From assembly GCA_932294295.1 (NCBI GenBank), contig OW028579.1, forward strand, positions 32,313,250 through 32,377,249: a DNA stretch of 64,000 bases. The letters run 5' to 3'. The DNA is from Alitta virens (lineage: Eukaryota > Annelida > Polychaeta > Phyllodocida > Nereididae). The notes beneath the pieces are model-generated. The model was not told the DNA's origin. It searched no databases and saw only the letters and a program-made list of their open reading frames with translations. Below, piece by piece: positions 45,422 to 56,117 of the stretch; position 1 is the stretch's first letter; every line of letters begins with the position of its first letter. The position numbers and the translations under genes were made by a program.

Positions 45422-46438
45422 AATTCCTTGCACAAAATGGTTGCTTATCTACTTCCGGTGGATGTCTGAAAATTGTCGGATTCACTCGAAGGTCACCTCC
45501 AAGCCCCTGTGTCAGAGAGGGGAACCATGGCTCAGATGGGGTTTGCCAAATATAGGGGGGTATATAGGATATGGTATATGGAATGAAAAGGGATTGTGTT
45601 TCATTATCCTTCATAGAACATTTAATTGCAAATTCGGAAAGTCCAAGTACAGTGATCACAGTTTAAAAAACCTGATTTGTCTTTACACTGCATTATCAAT
45701 TGTAAAATAAGATCTATGTATTGTTTATTGTATTAAATTGATCAATAGCAAATTATATAAAAATGTATTTGTACAACTCACCAGTGAAATTTAGCATTAG
45801 GTATTGTTTTGCCATTGTACAAATCTTCATGTACAACAGTTAGCTATTGTGCGTGAGCCATACAGCCATACCGCCCTCCAATTGGTAGGCTGGCAGAAAG
45901 TTGGCGAGGTCACGCTAGCAATCATGTTTGATAACTTCACTAATTTTCATCCAATTTTCAAAATTCTAACATTTTCTGAAAGCTACAGCCGTCATCTATC
46001 TCCATATGTGATACTCATCAATCAATTAGATGAATTGTAGACGGAACGCTATTTTGTCAGTGAATCATAATAGGGAAATAATGATAACTAAAATATTTAT
46101 TGCACTCGGATGGGGTTCAGTGGTGCTAAACAATTACACAATGGTTACTGGTTAAAACAATAATCATCCCTTATTTCTGCATATGTCTTACATCACCCAT
46201 CTGTAGCTATCAACCAATGAAAGAGAGAAATACATTGATTCTTTATATGTAAAGGGTGGGACCAAAATTTCCATCACTAGTGCGAAAAGGAATTTCCAAG
46301 CTGTAAAGGCAACACACAATACCTGTAAATTAGTTGAAACACGTGACTTATGGTTAGGATTTTCCGAACACAACAATCTAATGTGAAGCACCAGACATCT
46401 GACAATTGGAAGCAGCTGTCCTGTTCTTCTCTCTACTT

Positions 46439-46690
46439 TATTTCATCAATAGAATATAATAGAATGGAATATAATATAATACATGTAGAATAGAATAGAA
46501 CAGAATATAATATAATAGAATGGAATAGAACAGAATAGAATAGAATACATGTAGAATAAAATAAAAATAAAACAGAATAGATAGAATTTAATAGAATAGA
46601 ATAGAATACAATCCAATATAATACAATATTATACAATATAATACAATATAATAATAGAATAATAGAATAGAATGGTATAGAATACAACAC
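46439..46690. repeat. AATAG/AATAT pentanucleotide array
   Basis: About 250 bp of impure AATAG, AATAT and ATACA pentamers with two ACATGTAGAAT interruptions. The minus-strand 85-codon frame is repeat translation. Confidence 0.9.
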
Positions 46691-46904
46691 GATACTGTAT
46701 TTGTCACCCCGAGATAAAACTATTTATGATACACATGAGTTTGTGTTTCATAATAAAAAACAATACAATGCAATGCATTAAATTAATCTAAACCTAACAA
46801 AAATATTTTTTGGTGTTAAATTTATATTCTCCAGAAGGGGCAAAAAAGCAAGCTTCATCATATATTAAATATTATTATTGTGTATTGTGGGGATAATATA
46901 CTTT

Positions 46905-47105
46905 TTCTATGTTGGATGACACACCATCTACCATTGCTTATATTCTCAACATTACAACATACATTCCAGCCGTCCGACATACACTGCATCCCTCCAACAT
47001 ACTTTATATAGTAGCAGCTGTCCAATATATGCTGAGCTATGCTGCTGCTGCTGCTGTAGAACATACACTCATGCTGGGGGACAATAAAGCACTCTGATTG
47101 GCTCA
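46905..47105. repeat. Dispersed repeat H, second long copy
   Basis: GACACACCATCTACCATTGC, CAACATACA-type units, GCTGCTGCTGCTGCTG, then CATGCTGGGGGACAATAAAG and CTGATTGGCTCAC align with 9690-9870. Confidence 0.7.
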
Positions 47106-47298
47106 CATGTTAGTTTAGTCTTTTGATGTTCATGTACTCAATGTTGGATTAGATGGACAAAGAACTCATTAAGAAATGCTGTTATTAAGTTATTAATTTA
47201 TTTATTTATAGAACATATTTAAAAAGGGTAGCTCAATCAGCCAAACTTTTTAAATTAAGGCTTTGAATTTATATACAATATTATAATAATTATATTAT

Positions 47299-47900
47299 AC
47301 CCCACAATCAGTTGTATACCACATAGAAAAGCCATGTGGTATAGCCTATGTGGTATACAGGTGTATACATAAGTACTACATGACAAAAAAAAAAAAAAAC
47401 ACTTTTTGCAGCTAAGCGCCTCGCCGTTTAAACTAGCGCCGCCGCTTTAAAACAATTGTCAGCTCTCTAAGAAAGATTTAATTTTTGAAATCGGACAAAA
47501 TTAACGATTCTAGGACCAGAAAACGTAACAAAAAGTCAATGGTCTGTTCAGTTCACAGATACAAGCTATTGTGTGGCTGTGTTGCTATGGGCAACGTCAC
47601 AGGAGCGTCATCGCTTCGGTAATACAATCGAATAATACTGAACAATAAACCATTATCTTTCAAAATCTACTATAAAAACAAATTCTTACAAGAAATATTT
47701 AACTGGTTTGTAAATATCATTCGTAAATTCCTTTATTATTCTGAAAATGTCCCCGAAAGTTTTGAGGTGATGACTTTGCTGACAGTTATGCAATGCTCTG
47801 ATTGGTCAATGGCAAAAATGAATATTCATGAATTTTTTTTATACTACATGAATGCATAGCCAGGCAGCTCAACTAAAAGTGAAAATTGTGGGGACGGTAT
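47299..47900. repeat. Repeat G, copy 1 (hairpin-bearing, ~600 bp)
   Basis: Starts TACCCCACAATCAG and has near its left end ATACCACATAG, CATGTGGTAT and CTATGTGGTATAC, an inverted pair plus a direct copy. Later come AACGTCACAGGAGCGTCATC and AAAATCTACTATAAAAACAA. The same order occurs in copy 2 at 48053. The copy ends at ATTGTGGGGACGGTAT, mirroring its start. Confidence 0.65.
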
Positions 47901-47901
47901 A

Positions 47902-48046
47902 AATAAGACCCAAGTGGATATGTGGTATATTTTTATATTCTCTCACTCGTGGACAGATTGGCTTCAGAACGCCACTCGTGAATCCTGGCCAATCTGTCCA
48001 CTCGTGGGGAATATAAAAATATACCACATAACCATTGGGTCTTATT
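47902..48046. repeat. Large palindrome, ~60-bp arms
   Basis: The left arm 47902-47962 (AATAAGACCCAAGTGGATAT to CAGATTGGC) pairs with 47988-48046 (GCCAATCTGTCCACTCGTGG to GGGTCTTATT) around a 25-bp centre. ACTCGTG occurs three times. Weak pairing continues outwards into ATTGTGGGG and ATCCCGCAAT, the ends of the flanking G copies. Confidence 0.85.
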
Positions 48047-48052
48047 AAATAT

Positions 48053-48600
48053 CCCGCAATACGGTGTGAACCTCATAGAAAAACCATGAGGTTCACACTA
48101 TGAGGTTCAGTGTTGTGAACCCCATAACATACATTATCCCTTATAAAGAGAACAGCCTGGCCAATCACAGGACAGCACACACAATCTCAGTGACGTCATG
48201 AGTGTCATCACTTCAACTGGATATTCTTCACAAAATCTATAAAATAAACAAAATTAGCCTCACCTGACATAAGAAACCCCATAAACTGTTTGATTCCTTC
48301 AATCTGAGTAAAATTTTAACATGGAAGAAGCTTCAGAATATCAACAATGAAAATTAACCCAACCTCATCACTAGTGAAGTTCAAGGCTCTGAATCACACA
48401 GTTATTAGGTTTATTATAAAACACAAATATTTCGCACTTAGTGTATAACCCACCACACAGAATAAAATGCAAAAGCCTCAAGTTCGTAGAAAAACTCCAT
48501 CTTTTAGTTTCTTTCGTAAGGTGTTCTTAAATCAAGCCAACACATTGCTTTGCACTCAGAGATGGTATCTTCCATTATCCAGGCGACATTTCAAAGATTA
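48053..48600. repeat. Repeat G, copy 2 (hairpin-bearing)
   Basis: ATCCCGCAATACGGTGTGAA, then GAACCTCATAG, CATGAGGTTC and CTATGAGGTTC in the same layout as copy 1, but every stem has changed from ATACCACATAG type to GAACCTCATAG type. Downstream are a CCAAT box (GGCCAATCA), a perfect CRE (TGACGTCA, 48191-48198), GTGTCATCACTTC and AAAATCTATAAAATAAACAA. The right boundary is uncertain. Confidence 0.6.
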
Positions 48601-48845
48601 TTGCATTATTTCAACCTTGACGTCTTGACACTAGGTGGCATTATTTACAACAACGAAGAGACATTGTTCTCGAAACGAGACACAACCTAAGAAAATGTAA
48701 TTTGTCAAGCTAATCTAAAAATTATTTATGCATCATGCAGGGAAAGAGTACTTTCAGTTATATTTGCAATATATTAAGATTATTATCATATTATCATAGA
48801 AATAATGTAATGCACCTTCATGTGACCCAGATGTTGCCTGCCCAA

Positions 48846-49125
48846 TAAGATAAGATAAGATAAGATAAGATAAGATAAGATAAGATAAGATATGATAATA
48901 TAAGATAATATAAGATAAATAAGCTAAGATAAGATATGATAATATAAGATAATATAAGATATAATAAGATAAGATAATATAAGATAATATAAAACAGGAT
49001 AATCTAATATAAAATAAGATAAGATAAATAAGATAGGATAAGATAAGATAATATAAGATAAGATAAATAAGATAATATAAAATAAGACAAGATAAGATAT
49101 ACTTTATTCAGTCCATGCAGAAACT
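48846..49125. repeat. GATAA pentanucleotide array with retroelement-like end
   Basis: About 255 bp of GATAA with GATAATATAA variants, ending in GATATACTTTATTCAGTCC. On the minus strand this reads AATAAAGTATATC, then the TTATC array, again an AATAAA followed by a tandem tail. Confidence 0.9.
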
Positions 49126-49561
49126 CTTAGTGGTAAAATGGCATCGCTCAACAGGTTAACATATACTCATATTATTTACATCAATACATGGAACCAACTG
49201 TTTTGATGTTACATAGTTGTAGTATCTTACGCTTGATGGTACAAAATGGTTGCCAAATCTACAAGTCCTTTGTCTGGGTATCGACAGTTTTTTACCGGAA
49301 CGCAACAGATGGTATTCTCTGTTAAAATGCTTTAATTTAATTCAAAACTTACTTTTATGTGTTTGATACTGCAACCAGCAGTCATTATTTTGGTTCAAAT
49401 AAAATAAAACAAACCAATATTTATTCCTTTATGGTTGCCATAACTTTAGTTCACATCATGTTGAAATTTTATAAACACATTTACAACTACAACATTATCA
49501 CATTGAACGGGTCAAAGGTCTTTCAAAATCCATCAAATAACCTCATTTGAGTAACTTTTAA

Positions 49562-50089
49562 GGGCCTATCTCACATAGCCGAGTGACAATGCCGAGTTAT
49601 GCCGAGTGCTTAATAAATTAGGCAGTCGGGAATACACGGCTCTGCACGCCGACCACTCTGGAAAAGCTCGTAAATACACGGCAATACTCGTAGAACGATC
49701 GTAAAAGTTTTAAACATGTTTAAAACTTTTAAGGATTGTCGCCGAGCAAATTTGCTCTAGAATTGCTCGGGATTTACACGGGGTTAACACGCCGTGCACT
49801 CTGAGAGTACACTTGGTCACTCTGGGAGTACACTTGGTCACTCTGGGAGTACACTTGGTCAGATGGATTGCTTTATGGACGTGATTTCCTCGCCAAGTGG
49901 TCGGCGTGTGAAGAAGGCGAGCGATCAGCAAGTGATCTGCGAGTGATCGGCGAGTGATCTGCGAGTGATAGGTGAGACCTTGCTGACTTGCTTTTTCTAG
50001 TCATCAAATGACCAAGAGTGAAGCCGATTGATTGCTTTCCAGCGATCGTCATTACTCTGCTTCGTCACTTGGCTATGTGAGATAGTGGC
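49562..50089. mobile_element. TTAA-flanked piggyBac-like MITE, 528 bp
   Basis: TTAA at 49558-49561 and at 50090-50093 bracket the element. The left end GGGCCTATCTCACATAGCCG and the right end, read inward as GCCACTATCTCACATAGCCA, share CTATCTCACATAGCC and AGTGAC. TTAA duplication is the hallmark of the piggyBac superfamily. Inside are a perfect 30-bp palindrome (49702-49731), a 21-bp repeat GAGTACACTTGGTCACTCTG in three units (49805-49861) and an 11-bp repeat GTGATCTGCGA in five units (49921-49975). No transposase frame exists, so it would need one supplied elsewhere. Confidence 0.82.
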
Positions 50090-50093
50090 TTAA

Positions 50094-50940
50094 GGCTGTA
50101 GTATCATTAAATTATACCAAACTGGAAACAAACATGAGAGCAAGGCTTCAGTTATAGTATAATGTGGAATGGCACTTCTTTTGCGATATCCCGGATGTAG
50201 ATTATAAAGGCTGTGTTTTCTACCAGATGGCACTGTAGTCTGTAATGGGCCTAATGGCATGGCATATGATGTGGTGCTGAAATTGGAGATAAAGACAGTG
50301 TGAAAGTCATATTTATGATTGTAATTCCATATCATAGATCTATATTACACCTGAATGAATCCTAAGAATACGGTAAATGAATTGGTTCGCAACAAATTCA
50401 GACTAATATTTAAAGGCAGTGTCATATGGTTGGAACAGAACCACATTATCAAGACCAGCTTCAAGTGTTGAATTAGTTCACGTTATTATTGGAATAGGTC
50501 ATTCAATTGTATGTGGAATAAATAATTATTGGTTCCATACATGTGCTTTGAAGAATAAGAATTTATTGCATACAATGTTATGATAAATCATTTCGAGAAA
50601 GCTAAACTAATTTGCACTATTACCACACTGACCATTTTCCGCCAAATTGTTCCCTATGATTGCAATACAAAATACATGCAGGACATTTATGAGAGTTCAT
50701 TGTGTGATAAAACAATAGCCCCATGTACTAATACTGATGAGTTTAGTCATGTAAGATTATAGGTATTAACATGTGAAGAAATGCTAATTATGAATTGTCA
50801 TATATTTTTTTGGTTTTTTTATCGACCATAAAAATCATCCCCAGTCTATTGTCTCATTACAGAAACTGCTGATACTAAGGCCAAGAAACTGGCTGGAGAG
50901 GTGAATATTGGGCCGTACTATTTCTATTAGATAACTTAAA
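50094..50940. other. No gene seen
   Basis: AT-rich DNA with short chance frames on both strands. Confidence 0.4.
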
Positions 50941-51392
50941 TCAATATCTTCTCTGAATTTTTCTATGCATTGTCAGTGATTGAATTAAAAAGTGTTCTGG
51001 AATGGCATCAAAACTACAGTGTTTAGTTTTGTATCCATCGATGAAGTTGGTGATACAAACTTGCAAATTTCTACTGCGTTGGTGCATCAAATAAGCTGTA
51101 TACTTAAGCGAGTCTGTGCATAGTAATACAGTACATAGAGTGCACAGCCTCTGTTCTGAATTTATACTTGCTGCGGCACTGACCATGGCTTGGCCAGGCT
51201 GTAACGGCAAGATATCAGGAAGATAATCAGTTTGCGCCAGTCTCAGGTCCTGCAGATTAACCTTGTAGATGACCTTAGCCTCAGTGTGGCTAATATCACC
51301 AGCCTAGCTTCCGGTGCCAGCTCTAAGGGCAAAACTGTTGTAGGGACAGACTCCGGGTTTATTGAAATTGACCTAACATCATTACCGAAGTG
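50941..51392 (-). CDS. Coding-like segment, strand uncertain, unrecognised
   Basis: On the minus strand an open stretch of about 120 codons (from a possible acceptor AGCTAG at about 51301 to TGA at 50941) reads AGDISHTEAKVIYKVNLQDL, RLAQTDYLPDILPLQPGQAM and VSAAAS, then continues more AT-rich to IQRRY. A possible donor (GCAA then GTATAA) follows VSAAA. On the plus strand the frame QINLVDDLSLSVANITSLAS, GASSKGKTVVGTDSGFIEID (51250-51390) is also open after an acceptor-like GTCCTGCAG and shows a purine-first codon bias. GC is about 48%, well above background. One strand is probably coding or ex-coding; I cannot tell which. Confidence 0.33.
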
Positions 51393-51459
51393 TATGACTC
51401 AACAGATAGGGTACTGTCCCCTAAATCATGGAATGTATTGGTATTAGGGTAATAATACA

Positions 51460-52190
51460 CAAAAGAAATGGCATTATCAGCCCCGGATGATGCATAGGTA
51501 TTAGCATAATACAAATGCAATTAGGAAGTAAACTAATTGACTATGTACTGGATGAGGAAATTGCAACTGTTTGTTGTATCTGTTGTGACAATTTTGTTTT
51601 TTGTAGTTGTTATCCCACAACAAGATTCTAGGATAACTGAGATTATATTTCTTGAATATCTTGTAATATCAAATGTTCGTCTTGTTACACATAATGCCAA
51701 ACATATTGATGTCCTTGAAATATCTTATAATTGCAATATTTTCACCATCATAATGCCAAATTTGCGGTGAGTTGAATACATGCATTGTAAATTTGGTAGA
51801 CAGCAAACGAGCTTTGAGATTGGACTAAGTTTTTGTATTGTTTTATTGTTAATTCAATTTGCTTCAATGTCTGGTAAAATATCCGTGGGCTTTATATTCT
51901 TTTAATGTGTTTTTAATGTCGTCAGTAAAGTAATGTCGTAAAAGTGAATGATGGAATTTGTAACAAAATTAATATTCATGCAGTGCACACAGAACCTTGA
52001 TTTTGAGTAGGTTCAATTATTTTAAAAGGATATAAGGCACGTGCATTGCGTCTACTTTTTGTAATAATATGCACAGCTCTTTTTGTAGTTTCATCCATCT
52101 ATCTAGGACCAAATAGATTAAGCATATAATGCATAAGTATCTTAGTCCATACAGTTGACATTTATAATGACACCACTTCGTTATTAAGGT
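51460..52190. other. AT-rich tract, no gene seen
   Basis: Contains a short hydrophobic chance frame (51537-51770, +) and nothing else recognisable. Confidence 0.4.
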
Positions 52191-52193
52191 CAC

Positions 52194-52336
52194 TGGGGCA
52201 AGTAAAAGACCATACCCATGAGGTAAATGTGTAACATGGTGTGGACTCCAAGATTTGACATCTCATGGTTACGTCTGCCTCCGACAGCTGGTCATATAAG
52301 CTGACTAAGCTTCAGACCCAGTAGCACTGAGACATT
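52194..52336 (+). mobile_element. SINE family A, type-1 tail, 5'-truncated
   Basis: CAAGTAAAAGACCATACCCA, AATGTGTAACATGGTGTGGA and CAGCTGGTCATATAAGCTGA, ending GTAGCACTGAGACATTAG. Confidence 0.8.
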
Positions 52337-52484
52337 AGCTTGCAAGATTTGCAAAAAAATATAAAAGCCATTTGAAGTAAATTATGGATGTACATTTATA
52401 TAGCATATTTCATTTGCATGAAATATGTAGGAAGTGCTTCATACAAAAAGTAAACAAAATTCAATCACAACAATCCGACAGGGG

Positions 52485-52640
52485 ACCTCGCCAGTTAGAT
52501 AGTGACCTTGAACATATGACTCCCCTCAGCCGGAAGTGGAACCATCACCTCCGGATATGAACACGTGACACTTCTCTCACCCGGATGTAATGGACCTTGA
52601 TCCGGAGGTGAACGGGAAAGACAGAGATGGACAGGGGAGA
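52485..52640. other. GC-richer block with repeated CCGGA words
   Basis: CAGCCGGAAGTGG, CCTCCGGATATG, ACCCGGATGTAA and GATCCGGAGGTG lie within about 80 bp, with an E-box CACGTG and a TGACCTTGA half-site. The first is a good ETS site. No coding frame. Confidence 0.3.
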
Positions 52641-54480
52641 AGGGCAAAAACGAAAAAAAAAGATAAAGAAGATAATATAAAAGTCGTAAAGAAACACCAA
52701 AACAATTGATTAAAGAAAATAAATCATAATAATAATAATAAAAAAAAAGAAAAAAAAGAAAGCGAGACTAAGACAAAAAATATGACACTCAGACAATCCG
52801 ACTTACAGACAGGATGTGAAAAAGGTTGGTTTGAAATTCTATATTCGCAATATTAGAAATTATTGCACACTAAAAACAAAAGTATAGACTTAGAACAGAT
52901 AGACAGACTCACAGAATATAGGAGATAGAAAGACAGGGTAAGGAACAAACAGGTTGGTGAAGAAGAACAAACATACATGGTGAGCCTGGTGACAAATATC
53001 CATCAGCCAAGAGATTGAAATAAAAGTATTTCGTTATTTCAGCGCGACTGCTATTGAGCTAAGTTAGCTTGTATGACCATGCAGCTACCAGCAGCAGACG
53101 TTATGATGAGATGATAGAACATAGTGCTGTATATTGTTCTATCTTATATATTGTATGCATTCACAGTAACAACAGTCAATTTAATTCTTATCTCAGATTT
53201 ATTCCACACACATCAGTCTTTCGGCTATGTTTATGATAATATATCAAAAAACTTGATACCATGTGTCCTTCAAATTATGAAGTGTGCTATAAATCATATC
53301 AGAGGCAGATAATCCCTGCCATATTAATTTGGCAGACTGCATAAATCTGTTTTTATCTGGTCACTAAATTTGATAGACACATTTAAGACATCTAGATTAG
53401 TCTATTATTTGTCTGTCCTCTTTTTTTTTATTCTATATTTATGAGACAATGGTTTTGAATTATTACCACCAGGGCAAATGTTTCAGATGTTTATTACAGT
53501 CGTATCTCAGTGATTGAGATATGCGTGGAAATGTGTTTGAGATTTAAAATCTAAATTTATATTATGGGTGCATATTTCCCAGGGAGTTGAGAAACACCCA
53601 TGCTTGAACAGACCTGTTCCACTAACTGAGATACACACGTAAGATGCCAAAAAATAAAAATAAAAATAATAATAATCACTTGATGAACTGCTATCAAAGA
53701 GCATATGATTTCAAACCTGTATCTTCCTTCAGATAATGCCTTTTAAAAATCCTAGATTCTCCTGTACCCTGAATTCTTGTGTTACTGCAGCTATGGCCTG
53801 GGGCTATGCAGAAATTCTTGAATTATTAATGAAAATCGCTGCACATTTTTGTCTTGGGGGATTATTCACATCTTTTAAAATACATGCCACACCGTCCATT
53901 AAATTTCTAAGATATGCAAGTTATTTGAAAATAATAATCATAGATATGTTTTTATTAATATTTTCTAGCACACTCTTATTAATTTAAATTTTTTACATAT
54001 TTCTGCATTTTATTTTGAAGTATATTTTCAGATAAATGTGTCATGAAATCCGACTCATGATTTAAATAAATGATGATTAATTCTAGAAGTCATATCAATT
54101 AGGTTTTGAGACTGTATTATATTTTCATGCATTCTAGCAGTGCTCCACACTCAAAGATTGCATTGATGTGGTCGAGATGTTATTTGATACATTCAATTTG
54201 ATTTGAATTTTTGGTCATATTGAGCTATCTTCATAAAGGAGAAAATATGTCACCAAAATATCACAATATTGATATCAAAAGTTGTGCCATTCTTGGTTAG
54301 GCTCCTGAGTCATATAATTTATTCTCAAATATTTTAAGTTGCCAAAATATAATAAGCCGTTGACTGTGATATGTCTATATACAGGCTTATACACAATTCT
54401 ACTGTGGAAATTCATAGCGCATATTCCATTTCTGTTAAGCTGTCCTTCGACTGAGCAGTCATTGCATAACCTTACATCAG
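52641..54480. other. AT-rich tract, no gene called
   Basis: A-rich sequence at 52720-52765. A pyrimidine-rich acceptor (CTGTATCTTCCTTCAG, to about 53732) precedes a short frame starting MPFKNPRFSCTLNSCVTAAM, but no donor or family supports an exon. The CCCAGGGAGTTGAGAAACAC phrase near 53578 is a small dispersed repeat. Confidence 0.35.
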
Positions 54481-54488
54481 AACAACCT

Positions 54489-54739
54489 TGACGTCATAGT
54501 CTGCGTCCGACGCCCCGTCATGGCGTCATGAAAGCCCCGTGTCAAAGGACGCGGCCGCATCGCCGTCTGCATCAGCAATTAGGCGTTTTGACCCCAACAA
54601 CATTTGTTTCTTGAAAGCAAGACATGTGCCCTTCCATTTTGACCTTTCCCCCCTAAATCATTGATGCTGTCGTCTGCTGACTGGAGTCCTTTCCCGCCAT
54701 CTTGTTGATCATGTTCATCCGTCGGTTTTGGCGCCAAAA
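54489..54739. promoter_or_regulatory. E2F/YY1 promoter-like island
   Basis: TTTTGGCGCCAAAA (54726-54739) is a perfect palindrome matching the E2F consensus, and TTTCCCGCC (54690-54698) is a second E2F-type site overlapping CCGCCATCTTG (54694-54704), a canonical YY1 site. A CRE (54489-54496) and a GACGC-rich palindromic block lie to the left. On the minus strand the YY1 site supplies an ATG in the usual AAGATGGCGG context. Confidence 0.5.
54653..54718 (-). CDS. Possible short upstream ORF or start exon at the E2F/YY1 island
   Basis: Three in-frame ATGs (54718, 54712, 54700) open MNMINKMAGKDSSQQTTASM, then I and TAG (21 codons). The third ATG sits inside the YY1-type AAGATGGCGG, a common position for real starts in animal promoters. 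The frame stops quickly and no good donor precedes the stop, so it may be an upstream ORF of a transcript whose coding exons lie elsewhere. Confidence 0.2.
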   Translation of the reverse strand: MNMINKMAGKDSSQQTTASMI

Positions 54740-54763
54740 GATATTAAAGGCAATTGCTTGCTA

Positions 54764-55100
54764 AGATAGATAGAAAAGTTGGATAAATAGATAGATGAAT
54801 ACATAGATAGACAGATAGAGAGATAGGTAGATAGTTAGATAGATTAGATAGATTGCTATATAGATGGATAGATAGATAGATGGATGGTTAGATGGATAGA
54901 TGGATAGATGGATAGATAGCTAGGTAGCTAGGTAAATATATAGTTAGATAGATAGGTAGGTAGATAGATAGATAGGTAAATAGATAGATAGATAGATAGA
55001 TAGGTAGATAGATAGGTAGATAGCTATAGAGATATATAGATAGTTAGGTAGATAGATATAGAGATATATAGATAGTTAGATAGATATATAGACAGATATA
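54764..55100. repeat. GATA tetranucleotide array, ~335 bp
   Basis: One of the longest GATA arrays in the window, with GGTA, GATG and TATAGAGA variants that themselves repeat, suggesting higher-order copying. Confidence 0.95.
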
Positions 55101-55376
55101 GCATGAAGGTGATGTATTGTGAAGATATATCATGATGAATATGGTTTCTATTATTAACCAAGAAATAATCAAATACATTTTATTGTAAATTTACAATCAA
55201 ACTCATAAAGAGACGTATTCCATATCTATATGTGCAGTTGTATATTAGGCCTACCTTGGTAAATTAATGATGATTATCATTGCTCACCCTTCAGAAACAT
55301 TTAGACAAATTGCAGGCCTTTAAGCATTGAGGCTGACATGCAACTCATCTTCTGAATTAACCGAAGAACTTGCAAA
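55101..55376. other. No gene seen
   Basis: AT-rich sequence with a TAGGCCTA at 55246-55253. Confidence 0.4.
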
Positions 55377-55489
55377 TTAGCTCGGAGGCATGTAAGAGAA
55401 AGTTAGAAATAGCGAATGTTTGAGACACAATTTTAAGAAATGTGTAATCCAATTTAATATCTTGGAATAAATAAATTCCGCCAAAACTT

Positions 55490-55640
55490 TACAGCAGTTT
55501 TTCCCTCGAGGGCCAAAAACCCCCAAGAATGTAACGTCTCCTGAATCGTGAAATTTTAATCTTAGTTTTGATAATTTCGATATGTTATGCAGCCCCTTTT
55601 GAATTATGGATTGCGATTCCATATGCCTCAGTCTGTCAGA
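55490..55640 (-). CDS. Weak exon candidate, unrecognised
   Basis: On the minus strand an acceptor-like TTCTATTCTGACAG is followed by an open frame LRHMESQSIIQKGLHNISKL, SKLRLKFHDSGDVTFLGVFG, PRGKNCC and a donor-like GTAAAG. The spacing of leucines is faintly like a leucine-rich repeat. The frame also runs on as part of a 105-codon chance-sized frame. Confidence 0.18.
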
Positions 55641-55891
55641 ATAGAATAAAAGATTTATATTTTTTTTTAGTAAAAATGGAATTCTTACAAACAAAAAAAC
55701 TAAAACTAAAAAGTTTCATCAGTGGCTTTGTTACATAATACAGGCACACTGCCACAGGCTAAATTAATATGCTCCCAAAAATCACATTTCGGGATGGCCA
55801 AAATTTGATAATAATTAATATACATTGTTCACAATAAACATATACCTGGTGTAATAGTAACTAATAAATGTACTATACAGTAGGATGCATA

Positions 55892-56010
55892 CCTAGAGAG
55901 CATTCCAAATCGTTTCAACGTCGGCGCGATGTCGGCGATGTTAATACGATGTTGTAACGACAGTGGCCTACATGAAAAGGATGCTGGGCTGGTTTGGAAT
56001 GCTATCTGAA
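55892..56010 (+). mobile_element. P119 MITE, 119 bp, TA on both flanks
   Basis: CCTAGAGAGCATTCCAAATC to TTTGGAATGCTATCTGAA, with TA at 55890-55891 and 56011-56012. Confidence 0.88.
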
Positions 56011-56056
56011 TAATTATGATTAAGAGACTGTATTATACTCCCCAGGACTTGAGAAA

Positions 56057-56117
56057 CCCAGATGGCATGTCATATTGGGTCAACATCGTTTCAACATCCC
56101 AGGTAACATTCCAGGTT
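56057..56117. repeat. MITE-related fragment between two P119 copies
   Basis: CCCAGATGGCATGTCATATT, GGGTCAACATCGTTTCAACA and CCCAGGTAACATTCCAGG share start and internal words with P119 but do not align over the whole length. Possibly a related family. Confidence 0.5.

Noticed and set aside
53736..53987. Exon after a good acceptor (+)
   Set aside because: No donor, no family resemblance, and the sequence becomes very AT-rich at once.
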